Positions 48,378-56,754 of a DNA stretch of 64,000 nt are shown piece after piece. The notes under the pieces were generated by a model that ran no database searches, was not told the origin of the DNA, and was given only the letters and a program-made list of their open reading frames with translations. Positions within the stretch are counted from its first letter, which is position 1. Every line of letters begins with the position of its first letter. The position numbers and the translations under genes were made by a program. The DNA lies in assembly GCA_947459215.1 (NCBI GenBank), contig CANHCQ010000014.1, positions 1 through 64,000 of the forward strand. Direction: 5' to 3'. Source of the stretch: Phycisphaerales bacterium. GTDB lineage: Bacteria; Planctomycetota; Phycisphaerae; Phycisphaerales; UBA1924.

Positions 48378-49061
48378 ATGCACGTGCGTTCCGCGGCGTT
48401 GGCACTGGCGCTTTCGGCGGCTCCCGCGTGGGCCGCGGTGTCGGTCTATGGACACGGGCCACGACTCGATGCATCGGCCGCGGGCGCCTCGTCGTACTAC
48501 CCCGATTCCTACCAGCGGCACATCGCCGAGGGTTTCACGCTGGCGCAGTCGGTGGACCTCTCGGCCGTGCGCTTCTGGGGCTTTGCGCTGGGGGCGTTTC
48601 CGGTTCTCCCCGGCGGCTACACGATCAGCCTGTGGAAATCCGACGGCGTCTCGGACAACGGCGTCGCAGGCTCGCCGGGAACCCTGCTCCTCCAGCAGGA
48701 AACGCTCGTCACCGATGCTCGCTTCTCGTCGCAGAACGAGCCCGCGAGCAACCCGGGCCTGACCCGGTACGACATCGATCTGGGCACGACGGTGCGACTG
48801 AACGCTGGCGAGCGGTATTGGATCTCGATCGCAGGCCGCGTCGAGCCCGAGATGTACTTCAAGTGGTCCTGGGCCGACTCCGCCACCAGCAGCGGGTACT
48901 GGTCCGGGTACAACGTCTTCTCGAGCAACTCGTGGTTCACGCTGGAGCCGCGGCCGTTCTCGACCGGAGGACAGGCGTTCGAGCTGTTCGCGATTCCGAC
49001 GCCGTCGAGCACCGGCGTTCTCGCGCTTGCGATCGTCGCGGCGAGCCGCCGGCGGCGATAA
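48378..49061 (+). CDS. Exported protein with PEP-CTERM-like tail
   Basis: 227 residues, signal peptide about 1-19 (ALALSAAPAWA). The body is a beta-sandwich-like sequence (GFTLAQSVDLSAVRFWGFAL; PGGYTISLWKSDGVSDN; RLNAGERYWISIAGRVEPEM), similar to the many choice-of-anchor type exported proteins. The C-terminus IPTPSSTGVLALAIVAASRRRR has the order Pro, hydrophobic helix, Arg cluster and is a PEP-CTERM variant. GGAGG precedes the ATG. Function of the body is unknown. Confidence 0.8.
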   Translation: MHVRSAALALALSAAPAWAAVSVYGHGPRLDASAAGASSYYPDSYQRHIAEGFTLAQSVDLSAVRFWGFALGAFPVLPGGYTISLWKSDGVSDNGVAGSPGTLLLQQETLVTDARFSSQNEPASNPGLTRYDIDLGTTVRLNAGERYWISIAGRVEPEMYFKWSWADSATSSGYWSGYNVFSSNSWFTLEPRPFSTGGQAFELFAIPTPSSTGVLALAIVAASRRRR

Positions 49062-49136
49062 CGTCCTATAACCAGTCGTTCCGGCTCATGAACCGCTTGA
49101 AGTTCGGACGCTCAGCGGCGAAAAGATAGACCGGCC

Positions 49137-49174
49137 TTGTATGTTAGTTTATACTTACTACAAAGGAGACGGTC
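49137..49174 (+). promoter_or_regulatory. AT-rich promoter-like island with strong ribosome-binding site
   Basis: TTGTATGTTAGTTTATACTT followed by ACTACAAAGGAGACGGTC. TATACT (49150-49155) resembles a -10 box and AAAGGAG is an excellent ribosome-binding site eight bases before the ATG. The TTAGTTTATACTTACTA stretch is partly dyadic, which may mark an operator. It stands out in the GC-rich surroundings. A -35 box at the correct distance is not clear. Confidence 0.4.
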
Positions 49175-49606
49175 ATGGCAATGCTCCATTCTCCTGTTGG
49201 TCCGATGTCCGCGGGCTTTGGTGTTCGGGAGGGCGGCGGGAGTGTTGGCCGCGGGTCGTGGTTCGGTCTCGCGCTGCTCTGGTTCGGGCGCGGCATCGGG
49301 CTGCTGCTGGCGATCTTCTGGGGGCTGTTCTTCGTCGAGCACGTCAACGCGTGGTACTTGGACCCGAAAGGGTGGCCGCCGCTGTGGGTCACCGCCGCGA
49401 TGGTGGCGCACGGCGTGATCATCCTCGGCCTCGCCGCGATGCTGCGCTGGACCTGGATCGGTGCGGCCCTCACGCTGGTCGGCACGATCGGGTTCATCGC
49501 CCCAACGCTCATCGGCGGAAAGCCGGCGTGGCTGATGCTGGTGAACCTTGTACCGATCGGCCTGGTCGCCATGGGAACCCTGATCGCCGCCCGCCGCGTG
49601 CGGTGA
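49175..49606 (+). CDS. Small four-helix membrane protein
   Basis: 143 residues with four hydrophobic segments (about 29-50, 66-85, 90-110, 117-138: LALLWFGRGIGLLLAIFWGL; VTAAMVAHGVIILGLAAML; AALTLVGTIGFIAPTLIG; LVNLVPIGLVAMGTLIAA). It matches a family of small uncharacterised membrane proteins found in many bacteria, with a conserved LxWxGRGxGLLLxxFWG-like opening. No function is assigned. It has a recognisable AT-rich upstream region and a strong RBS, and is convergent with the Kelch gene after 12 bp. Confidence 0.7.
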   Translation: MAMLHSPVGPMSAGFGVREGGGSVGRGSWFGLALLWFGRGIGLLLAIFWGLFFVEHVNAWYLDPKGWPPLWVTAAMVAHGVIILGLAAMLRWTWIGAALTLVGTIGFIAPTLIGGKPAWLMLVNLVPIGLVAMGTLIAARRVR

Positions 49607-49618
49607 ACAACGCGCCGC

Positions 49619-52204
49619 TCACGGACACAACAGCGCGTCGTACGCTGATGCGAAGAGCACGAAGTCGGAGTCGTCCACGATCAGATCCGCGTTCAGGTCG
49701 GCCGGACAAGTGGCGGGCATGGCTGGGTCGGAGCAGAGCAGCAGGTTGTACGCCGGGGCGAAGAGGACGAAGTCGGCATCGTCGACTTGGTTATCGTTAT
49801 TGAGGTCGGCGGGGCACGAACGCACGTTGAGGGCGGCGGCGTCGGAGGTGCGCACGCCGCAGGGACCGGAGACGATCACGCTGTACAAACCGGAATCCGC
49901 TGGAGCGGCGTTGAGGACGCGCAGCTGGTTGGTGCCGACGCCCTCGAAGCGTCCGGGCGTTTCGGTGAGCGGCTTTCCCTGTCTCAGCCACGCGAAGGTG
50001 AGCGGGGCGGAGCCGATGGCCTGAACGTCCAGGACGACCGAGGCACCGGCGGGTATGGATCGAGCGGCTGGCGGGGACGTGATCGCGGTGGGGTTGCCGG
50101 GAATGGTGACGGTGGCGAACTGATCGCCGGGCGTGGCCTGGAGGTTGGGGGCGTAGCCGAGGTTCAGCGATCCGATCGGAAGCGGGGGCAGGAATTGGTT
50201 GAGCACGCCGGTGGTGGAGCGAACGAGGAAGGCGGAGACTCGGAAGGTGGCGCAGGGCGAGGTCATCCCGATGTCCTCGAGCGGGATGACGACCTCGAGC
50301 CCGGTGGTGGCGGAGGAAGCATCGCTCGCGTCGGCGGCGGTGACGCCGAGGGTGTTGGAGTTGTTGACGAAGCAGTTGAGGCAGAACGGGTTGTCGTACG
50401 AGATGAACGCGGCGGTCTGAGGTCCCGCGATGAAGCGGCTTCCCGAGTAGCGTTTGCGCCAGGTGGCGCCCGGGCCGAACTCGAATCGATCGACCCACAC
50501 CCGGGCGACGGTGTCGGGCAGGACGCGAGCAACGTTGAGCGAGAAGAGGTAGTCGGGGGTGAACGCCGCGTCGAAGGTCATCTTCTGGAGCGTCGCGGGG
50601 AGCTTGGGCTCGGGGATGTAGCTGTCGAGCGGAATCTGTGCGGATCCGCCGGCCTTGGTGTCAAAGGCGAGAACCAGACCGTGGCCGAAGTTCTCACCGA
50701 CGCCGAAGTTCCCGGTGGCGGCGATGCGCAGCGCCCGGGGTTCGGCGTAGAGGAACAACTGATTCAGCTCGTTCTGGTTGTTGCCGCCGAGCGTGGGGAG
50801 CGTCTGGGTGAGGGTGAGCGTCGAGAGCGAGGCGTAGCGGGCGGGCAGGTCTGTTCCGGTCAGATCGGTTCGGGTCGGGCAGGCGACGCCGACGCGGCGG
50901 GCGGTCGATGAGCTTGAGGCGCGGCAGGCGTCGCGCACGACGACGTCGTAGTCTCCAAAGTCCGCGGGCGTGAGGTTGCGGATCTGCAGGGCCGGACCCG
51001 TCGCGCCGGAGATGCGTGAACTGTCGGCGAGCGCGACGCCGAAGCGGCGCCACTGGTACGAGAGCGTGCTGGTGGATGTTGCGGCGACGCTCAGATTGAT
51101 GTCGCCACCGACAACGCCGAAGGCTGCTCCGGTGACGGGGCCGACGGTCAGACTTGTGGAGGCGACTGGGCCTCGCCAGATCCAGGTTTCGGTGCTGCAC
51201 GCGTTGGCGATGCTGTAGCAGTCGCCGGAGACGACGAGCAAAGAGCCGTTCGCCAACGCAGCGGCTGCGTGAGCGGAGCGGGCGAGCGGGCCGTCGCTGC
51301 TGACGAGTGCCCAGTTCGAGCCGTTGAAGGCCCAGAGCTCGGCGGTGTTGCCGCTGCTCAGGCGGCCGGCGTGGAGCAGTGCCACGTTGCGGACTGGGTC
51401 GAAGACGAACGCGGCCTGGGAGCGGGCCGCGGGACCGGTGGTGGCGATCGATCGCCACCGGAGGTTGAGCGCTCTCTTGGGGTCGTATTCCCAAGTGTCG
51501 GCCAGCGGGGCTCCAGCCGCGTCGAGTCCGCCGAAGAGGAAGAAGACGTCGCGGGCGGGATCGAAGACGACGGACGCGAGCGTGCGGGGTGCGGGCCGCG
51601 TGCCCGCGATGGCAAGGGCGGTCCACGTGGAGGTCGCGTGATCAAACTCGTAGGCGTTGATGAGGAGGCCGGAGGGGCCCGAACCGCCGATGAGGAGGCT
51701 GCGATCGCGGACCGGGTCGTAGGCCATGGCGGCGCGTTCGACGGCGGGCCCCGAGCTTGCAATCTGCAGCCAATCGGTGCCGTTCCAGGCCCAGGTGGCG
51801 TTGGAGAGGATTGGGGCGAGCGTGGTGGTGACGCCGCAGTGTCCGCCGTGCAGGAGGACGCGCTGCCGGGTTGAGTCGGCGCACGAGGCGGTGAACGCGC
51901 GGGGCGACGGGGCATTGGGAGGGGTGGCCTTGGTCCAGACTCCAGCGCTATAGACCCACGTGTCGCCGAGGGCTTGTGAATCCGCAAGGCCCCCGAAGAG
52001 GACGACCTCGTCGCGCGATTGGAGGAAGGCGATGCCCGCGCTGGTGCGGGTGGGCTCGATCGTCGCCGCCGGGAGCCGCGTCCATCCCGAGTCACACTGG
52101 GCGTTGGCCGGTGCGGCAAAGCAGGACGCCGCGGCGAATGTCATGGCGAAGGACCACCAGCGGGCAGCGTGGGAAAGGACGCGGTGCAGCGAGATGGAGT
52201 GCAA
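49619..52204 (-). CDS. Exported Kelch-Ig protein with dockerin
   Basis: 861 residues, signal peptide about 10-37. Residues about 40-350 are Kelch-type propeller repeats (VVLFGGLADSQALGDTWVYS; SLLIGGSGPSGLLINAYEFD; FFLFGGLDAAGAPLADTWEY). An Ig-like domain (about 355-440) with LSYQWRRFGVAL and LTPADFGDYDVVV follows. A middle domain of about 240 residues with a CLNCF cysteine pair and a DISTAVE-type strand set comes next, then a second Ig-like domain (LTFAWLRQGKPLTETP ... APADSGLYSVIV). A four-Cys dockerin (CPADLNNDNQVDDADF ... CSDPAMPATCPADLNADLI ... YDALLCP) ends it. It is 42 bp after the upstream starch-binding-like dockerin gene; likely co-transcribed. Confidence 0.85.
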   Translation of the reverse strand: MHSISLHRVLSHAARWWSFAMTFAAASCFAAPANAQCDSGWTRLPAATIEPTRTSAGIAFLQSRDEVVLFGGLADSQALGDTWVYSAGVWTKATPPNAPSPRAFTASCADSTRQRVLLHGGHCGVTTTLAPILSNATWAWNGTDWLQIASSGPAVERAAMAYDPVRDRSLLIGGSGPSGLLINAYEFDHATSTWTALAIAGTRPAPRTLASVVFDPARDVFFLFGGLDAAGAPLADTWEYDPKRALNLRWRSIATTGPAARSQAAFVFDPVRNVALLHAGRLSSGNTAELWAFNGSNWALVSSDGPLARSAHAAAALANGSLLVVSGDCYSIANACSTETWIWRGPVASTSLTVGPVTGAAFGVVGGDINLSVAATSTSTLSYQWRRFGVALADSSRISGATGPALQIRNLTPADFGDYDVVVRDACRASSSSTARRVGVACPTRTDLTGTDLPARYASLSTLTLTQTLPTLGGNNQNELNQLFLYAEPRALRIAATGNFGVGENFGHGLVLAFDTKAGGSAQIPLDSYIPEPKLPATLQKMTFDAAFTPDYLFSLNVARVLPDTVARVWVDRFEFGPGATWRKRYSGSRFIAGPQTAAFISYDNPFCLNCFVNNSNTLGVTAADASDASSATTGLEVVIPLEDIGMTSPCATFRVSAFLVRSTTGVLNQFLPPLPIGSLNLGYAPNLQATPGDQFATVTIPGNPTAITSPPAARSIPAGASVVLDVQAIGSAPLTFAWLRQGKPLTETPGRFEGVGTNQLRVLNAAPADSGLYSVIVSGPCGVRTSDAAALNVRSCPADLNNDNQVDDADFVLFAPAYNLLLCSDPAMPATCPADLNADLIVDDSDFVLFASAYDALLCP

Positions 52205-52246
52205 CAGGATCTCTCCCGGTGATCGGTCGTATGGAAAGGACGTGGT

Positions 52247-53221
52247 TCACGGGCACAGCAACGCGTTGTACGCCGTGGCGAAGAGGACGAAGTCGGCGTC
52301 GTCCACGAAGGCGTCGTGGTTCAGGTCGGCGGGACAGAACTCCTCTTGGTAGCAGAAGAACTCGTCGAAGCACACCAGCGGGCAGATCAGTTGGTCGTAT
52401 CCGGTTGCGAAGGCGACGAAGTCGGCATCGTCCACGGTTGCGTCGGCGTTGAGGTCGGCGGGGCAGACCATGGACCAGCGGGCGATGCGGGTGCGACCCA
52501 TTGGCAGATCGAGTTCGAATCGGATCGGTTCGCCGTTGAGCGCTTCGTAACTCGCCTGCGGGAACACGTACGGGAGGTTGGGTGCGCCGTTGCCGAAGTC
52601 GCGGCCGATCGCGATGCTCCAGTCGCCGGCCTTGCGGAACTTGTACTCGGGGATCGGCCCGAAGGTCGAGTTGCCGACGAACGGCAGGTTGGTTGTGATG
52701 CGCACGACGGCGCTGTAGCGGCCGTTGCCGTCGCTGGTCATCGTCGCTAGTGGTGCGGCCCAGCCATTGGGATTGCCCATGACCTCCCAGCCGTGCATGC
52801 CCGAGTCGGCGTAGCCGAGGCGCAGGCCGTTGCTGAACGCCGGCAGCAGCGGGTTGGTGCTGTCCCACACCGGCTCGTAGCCATCGTCGAAGAATGTGGG
52901 AACGCCGCCGGGCCAGTTGTCGTGCAGGAACACGGTGATCTCGCCCGAGGCATTGGCAACGACCATGGCGTTGGAGCCCGGTGCGTTCCTGTTCCAGTTG
53001 TTGATCGTCGCCTTGAGTTCATACGCCTGGCCTGGCACGAGCCCGGTCACGGTGTACTGGTGTGACGCGTTCAGGTAGCCGGGAAAGGCGGAGGTGGGCG
53101 TCATCGGCTGGGTGGCGTTGGTCCAGTTGTTGAACTGGCCGCGGACGTAGAACTGGCCCTGCGCCGTACCCGAGAGCGCCGCTGCCAGCGCAAGCGCCGA
53201 CAAGCATGAACGATGCAGCAT
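52247..53221 (-). CDS. Exported starch-binding-like (CBM20/48-type) protein with dockerin
   Basis: 324 residues from the ATG at 53221, which begins the signal peptide (about 1-22, cut near TAQG). FYVRGQFNNWTNATQPM and the ELKATINNWNRNAPGSNAMV segment resemble the glycogen/starch-binding beta-sandwich of CBM48/CBM20 or SusE/F-type proteins. A second similar domain (VMGNPNGWAAPLATMTSDGN; YKFRKAGDWSIAIGRDFG) follows. The dockerin loops are unusually far apart: CPADLNADATVDDADF ... YDQLICP, then a Cys-rich insert (LVCFDEFFCYQEEF), then CPADLNHDAFVDDADF ... YNALLCP. Alpha-glucan binding at the cell surface is inference. Confidence 0.82.
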   Translation of the reverse strand: MLHRSCLSALALAAALSGTAQGQFYVRGQFNNWTNATQPMTPTSAFPGYLNASHQYTVTGLVPGQAYELKATINNWNRNAPGSNAMVVANASGEITVFLHDNWPGGVPTFFDDGYEPVWDSTNPLLPAFSNGLRLGYADSGMHGWEVMGNPNGWAAPLATMTSDGNGRYSAVVRITTNLPFVGNSTFGPIPEYKFRKAGDWSIAIGRDFGNGAPNLPYVFPQASYEALNGEPIRFELDLPMGRTRIARWSMVCPADLNADATVDDADFVAFATGYDQLICPLVCFDEFFCYQEEFCPADLNHDAFVDDADFVLFATAYNALLCP

Positions 53222-53426
53222 CTTCGTACCTCCGTAGCCACGTGCGGGCCGGACGGCCCGATGCGTGCCCAGCGACGGAGATTTCCGCCGGGTGCGTGCA
53301 TCGGACGATCGAATAGATTGGCGGAAATGGCGACCCTGAATGCGCGCCGGGGGATGGATTTTTGGTGAACGGATCGGAATCCGGATGGTTCTTCGGCGTG
53401 GCCCTGCCCTCCAATACTCACACGGC

Positions 53427-53633
53427 GTGACCCACTCCCTGCTCGACATCCTGGGCGGGCTCTACCAGCTTCTGCGGCTGGGGGTGATCTCGCGGTTTCG
53501 CTTTCGGGGGCCCTATTGGCAGTGGCGTCTTCACACGGCGTTCGGGAGGGGGTACCCATCCAGCCGCTGGGAACTGGTCAAAAGCGTGATTTCGTACGGA
53601 ATTTGGATGCATCGCATGCGCCGTTTCCGATGA
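53427..53633 (+). CDS. Small basic conserved-looking protein
   Basis: 68 residues from a GTG at 53427. It is rich in Arg, Trp and Leu (LLDILGGLYQLLRLGVISRF; RFRGPYWQWRLHTAFGRGYP; KSVISYGIWMHRMRRFR) with no signal peptide. The GPYWxWRxHTAFGxGxP block looks like a small conserved cytoplasmic family. I cannot name it. It is divergent from the starch-binding-like gene and 100 bp upstream of the next small gene in the same direction. Confidence 0.6.
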   Translation: MTHSLLDILGGLYQLLRLGVISRFRFRGPYWQWRLHTAFGRGYPSSRWELVKSVISYGIWMHRMRRFR

Positions 53634-53733
53634 AGTGGCTCCGCCGGTGGCCGCTGTGGGCTTTGGCGCGGTATGCTGCATTTCACGCCTCGGTCCCAGT
53701 CCATTGGGCTCCGGCGTTGCTGGGAGACTCGCG

Positions 53734-54111
53734 ATGTCTGACGCTGCTTCGAACGCTGCCACCTCTGCCGCCGGTTCCAACGGCGGATTCGCCAAGGCCT
53801 TCCTGCCCGGCCTGATCATCGGTCTGGTGGTTGGGGCGATCGGCGGCGCGTTCCTGGCACCGATCATCGCCGATAGCGGCGGGCCCGCGGCCGAGATCGA
53901 ACGCTCGAAGCGCGAGGCGGCGAATTTGCCGCCGGCGCCGATCGAGCAGGCGGCCGAGGTGGTGCAGGACGAGGCCCAGAAGGCGGCCGACGAGACCCAG
54001 AAGATGACCGAGCGCGTTGCCGAAGAGATCAAGAAGGAAGGCGAGAAGGCCGCCGAGGCGCTCAAGCAGCAGCCCAAGCCCGAAATGCCCAAGCCCGACG
54101 CGCCGAAGTGA
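53734..54111 (+). CDS. Single-helix membrane protein with long Lys/Glu/Ala tail
   Basis: 125 residues from the ATG at 53734 (GGGAG upstream). A Ser/Ala-rich start, one membrane helix (about 22-46: FLPGLIIGLVVGAIGGAFLA), and a long charged amphipathic helix (about 52-112, repeated KxxxE pattern, AAEVVQDEAQKAADETQKMT) and a Lys/Pro-rich end. It resembles apolipoprotein-like or YtxH-type small proteins. Function unknown; probably envelope associated. The repeat block at 54176 follows. Confidence 0.65.
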   Translation: MSDAASNAATSAAGSNGGFAKAFLPGLIIGLVVGAIGGAFLAPIIADSGGPAAEIERSKREAANLPPAPIEQAAEVVQDEAQKAADETQKMTERVAEEIKKEGEKAAEALKQQPKPEMPKPDAPK

Positions 54112-54175
54112 TTGAAACGCCGTTGCGGCACCGCCATGAGTCTGCACTGCGCAAGGCCGACGGTGCCCTCACGCA

Positions 54176-54332
54176 CCCTCTCCCCGCATGCGAGCACAGC
54201 ACCACTTGATGCTTTGCATCGAGTCCGGTGAGGGGATTGCGTGGACCTGCAGGCGGCGACGTTTGGACGTGCAGAACCCCTCCCCGGTCTCGCTGCGCTC
54301 GGCCAACCCTTCCCGCTTCGCGGTGCGGGGAG
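54176..54332 (-). repeat. Inverse copy of the composite repeat block
   Basis: CTCTCCCCGCATGCG, then CTTGATGCTTTGCATCGAG, then GGTGAGGGGATTGCG, then CCCTCCCCGGTCTCGCTGCG, then CGCTTCGCGGTGCGGGGAG, matching the reverse complement of 13291-13460 in the same order. The copy is more diverged. It lies between the small membrane-protein gene and the 3' end of the TolC-like gene. Confidence 0.7.
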
Positions 54333-54360
54333 GCGCGAACTGTCGCTTCGCGATGATCGC

Positions 54361-56205
54361 TCACCGCGGCGCGAGCGCCGCGCCGATCGGGCGACCGTTG
54401 TCGCCCGCAGGTCCGGCCGGAGCCGCGGCGTCCGGCGCTGCCGCCGGGACCGGCAACTCGGGCATGCCCGGCAACGGCTGGAACATGCCATCGGGCGCGA
54501 CGCGGAGCTGGTCGGACTCGAGCAGGTAGTTCAGCACGGCATTGCGCAGGTTCGTCTTGGCCTGGTCACGCCGATTCTCGGCGCTGAGCAGGTCGTTCTC
54601 CGACTGCACGACGTCGCGCGGCTCGACGGTGTCGATCTTGAGGAGCTGTTCTTCGAGACGCCGCTTGTTGATCTCGACCTGCTGCTCGGCGAGCTTGAAC
54701 TGAAATGCCGCCAGGTCGATGTTGCGGAGCGCGCCGCGGACGGCGACGACGATGTTGTCGCGGAGCAGTTCGGCGGAGCGGCCTCGCTGCTGCAGCGCGA
54801 TGGTCGCCTGGCGCAGGCCGTACTTCTCGATCTGGCGATCAAGCGGCAGGCTGAGCGTGGCGGTGCCCTCGACGGTTGCGTCCCGCGGGCTGAGGGACAG
54901 GCCGCCGACGTCGCGATCGCGGTCGGTGGCCAGCGACGCTCTTCCGCCGACGTTCAAATCGGGGAGCAGGTTGTTCTCGGCGTTGTCGACGGCGCGTTTG
55001 GCGTCGTCGACGCGGTCGCGGGCGTTTTGCAGGTCCAGGCGGTACTCAAGAGCCGCGTGGGTCGCGTCGTCGAGCGTGGTCGCGGGGAGCGGGACTTCGA
55101 GGGCCAACGGCCGGATGACGACTTTGGAAGCCACGTCGAGCCCGAGCCGAACCTTGAAGCGATCGAGCTGCAGGATGTACGTCTCGCGCAGGCTCGCCAG
55201 CGAGGCCTGGGCATTCAGCACATCGTTCTCGGCGATGCTGACGTTGAACGCGGGGATGCGTCCGGCGTCGACGCGGGCCTGGGTGCCGTCGCGGAAGAGG
55301 CGCAGGCTCTTGAGCGAGCGTTCCTGGTTGGCGATCTGGGCCTGGGTCTGGATCAACTGGAAGTAGTCGTTGGCGACGCTCACCAGGAACGAGCGCCGGA
55401 AGCGCTCGAAGGTACGGGCCTGATAGACCAGGTCGCGCTCGGCCTGAATGAGCGGCTCCCGAGCCACGTTGCCCGCGCCGCGCAGGAGCGGGACATTGGC
55501 AGCCAGCACCAGCGACGAGGATTGCGTGTAGCCAGCGGAGACTTGTTCGCGAAGGTCCTGGCTGGCGCTGGTGATCCACCGGGCCTCGACCTCGCCGCCG
55601 TAGGGCAGGCGTTTCTGGGCCCGAAGCGTGTTGATGACATTGAGCGCGGGCGTGGGGCTGCCGTCGTCCCAGCTGTTGCCGGCGATAAACGAGGTGTCGT
55701 TGAACAGCCGCGGCTCCCAGCGGTGCTGCTCGGTGAGCAGGCGGATGACAGCGAGGATGTAATCCTCTTCGCTGTTGAGATACTCGCGGGCGGTCTTCTG
55801 GCTTTGGCGCCACGCGCCGGCGAGGTTCAGCTCCAGAGCGTTCTCCAGCCCGGCGCCGGTGGGGTCGTTGCCGTAGGCGCCGACGGCGTACCCATCGAGC
55901 TTCTTCGAGACGTCCGCGGCCTCGCTCTCGACGTTGTACGTCAGGGTCTCGGCCTTGGGATTGGTGGTGGCGGGAGAGGGGTTGAGTTCCTGGCGCCGCT
56001 GCTCGGCGTTGTGCTCGTGGTTGGCGAAATTGCGATCAACGACCGGCGTGGGCGACCGGTTGGCGTCGATCGCGGCGGACCGGTTCTGGAGCATGTCGGC
56101 GACGCGGCGGTCGATCTCGTCCATAGAGGAGGAGCAGCCGGCGAGGCAGACGAGAGCGAGGCCGAGCGTGACGACCCGGATGCTCCGGGCGGGGTACGAA
56201 GTCAT
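54361..56205 (-). CDS. TolC-like outer-membrane efflux lipoprotein
   Basis: 614 residues from the ATG at 56205, which begins a lipoprotein signal (VTLGLALVCLAGCSSS, lipobox LAGC); the frame upstream has no protein character. Long amphipathic helices, including FRRSFLVSVANDYFQLIQTQ, RDGTQARVDAGRIPAFNVSI, ALEYRLDLQNARDRVDDAKR and RNAVLNYLLESDQLRVAPDG, match the repeated alpha-hairpins of outer-membrane factors. These form the TolC-type exit channel of tripartite pumps or type I secretion. The N-terminal 150 residues are a low-complexity extension, and the tail is Pro/Ala-rich. No membrane-fusion or inner-membrane pump gene is adjacent. Confidence 0.85.
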   Translation of the reverse strand: MTSYPARSIRVVTLGLALVCLAGCSSSMDEIDRRVADMLQNRSAAIDANRSPTPVVDRNFANHEHNAEQRRQELNPSPATTNPKAETLTYNVESEAADVSKKLDGYAVGAYGNDPTGAGLENALELNLAGAWRQSQKTAREYLNSEEDYILAVIRLLTEQHRWEPRLFNDTSFIAGNSWDDGSPTPALNVINTLRAQKRLPYGGEVEARWITSASQDLREQVSAGYTQSSSLVLAANVPLLRGAGNVAREPLIQAERDLVYQARTFERFRRSFLVSVANDYFQLIQTQAQIANQERSLKSLRLFRDGTQARVDAGRIPAFNVSIAENDVLNAQASLASLRETYILQLDRFKVRLGLDVASKVVIRPLALEVPLPATTLDDATHAALEYRLDLQNARDRVDDAKRAVDNAENNLLPDLNVGGRASLATDRDRDVGGLSLSPRDATVEGTATLSLPLDRQIEKYGLRQATIALQQRGRSAELLRDNIVVAVRGALRNIDLAAFQFKLAEQQVEINKRRLEEQLLKIDTVEPRDVVQSENDLLSAENRRDQAKTNLRNAVLNYLLESDQLRVAPDGMFQPLPGMPELPVPAAAPDAAAPAGPAGDNGRPIGAALAPR

Positions 56206-56754
56206 GGGTGTGTGGATGCGCGAGGGGCTTCGAAAGGGTCCAAATCGAGCGACGTCGGAGTCTGGAAGACCCCGCCCCCGGAGCAGAGGTGAGGCAGCCG
56301 CGTCGTTGAATTCCCGCATTCGCCGCCTCCGTTCGGTGTTTGAATGGATCACAAACCCCGCCGGCGGCGAGGAATCGCTGACGGAGTGTACCTTCTTTCA
56401 GGCCCCGATGTTGCAAAGGACTTGGGCTTGCATACAGTTCCCCATCGTCGAGTTGACGCCCCATCCCGTTTGGGATTTGGACGGATGTGAGGGAGGACCT
56501 CTCCGTGGCCTCCGGGGTGTTGCCGGTCAGACCGTTCGGTCTGATCGTGTCGAGGGACGACACCTGAACCCATTCAGGCGCGCCCTTGTCTCGAGGCCTT
56601 CGAGCACTGGTGGCTGTCGTTGTCGGCCCAGCGGCTCACGAGCCGGGACGCTCACGTTCGGATCGCAGAATGCGGCGGCGGAGTCCGGCGTGATCTGTAC
56701 ACAAAGGCCCTTTGGGCTTCCTCCGCATCCTCGCGGGGAAAGGACCCTTTCGCG
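56206..56754. other. Divergent intergenic region
   Basis: About 550 bp between the TolC-like gene (minus) and the GH35 gene (plus). I see no convincing coding frame. A hairpin TCAGACCG/CGGTCTGA near 56530 and another around CATCCCGTTTGGGAT (56460) are the only structures I noticed. It should contain both promoters. Confidence 0.4.
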
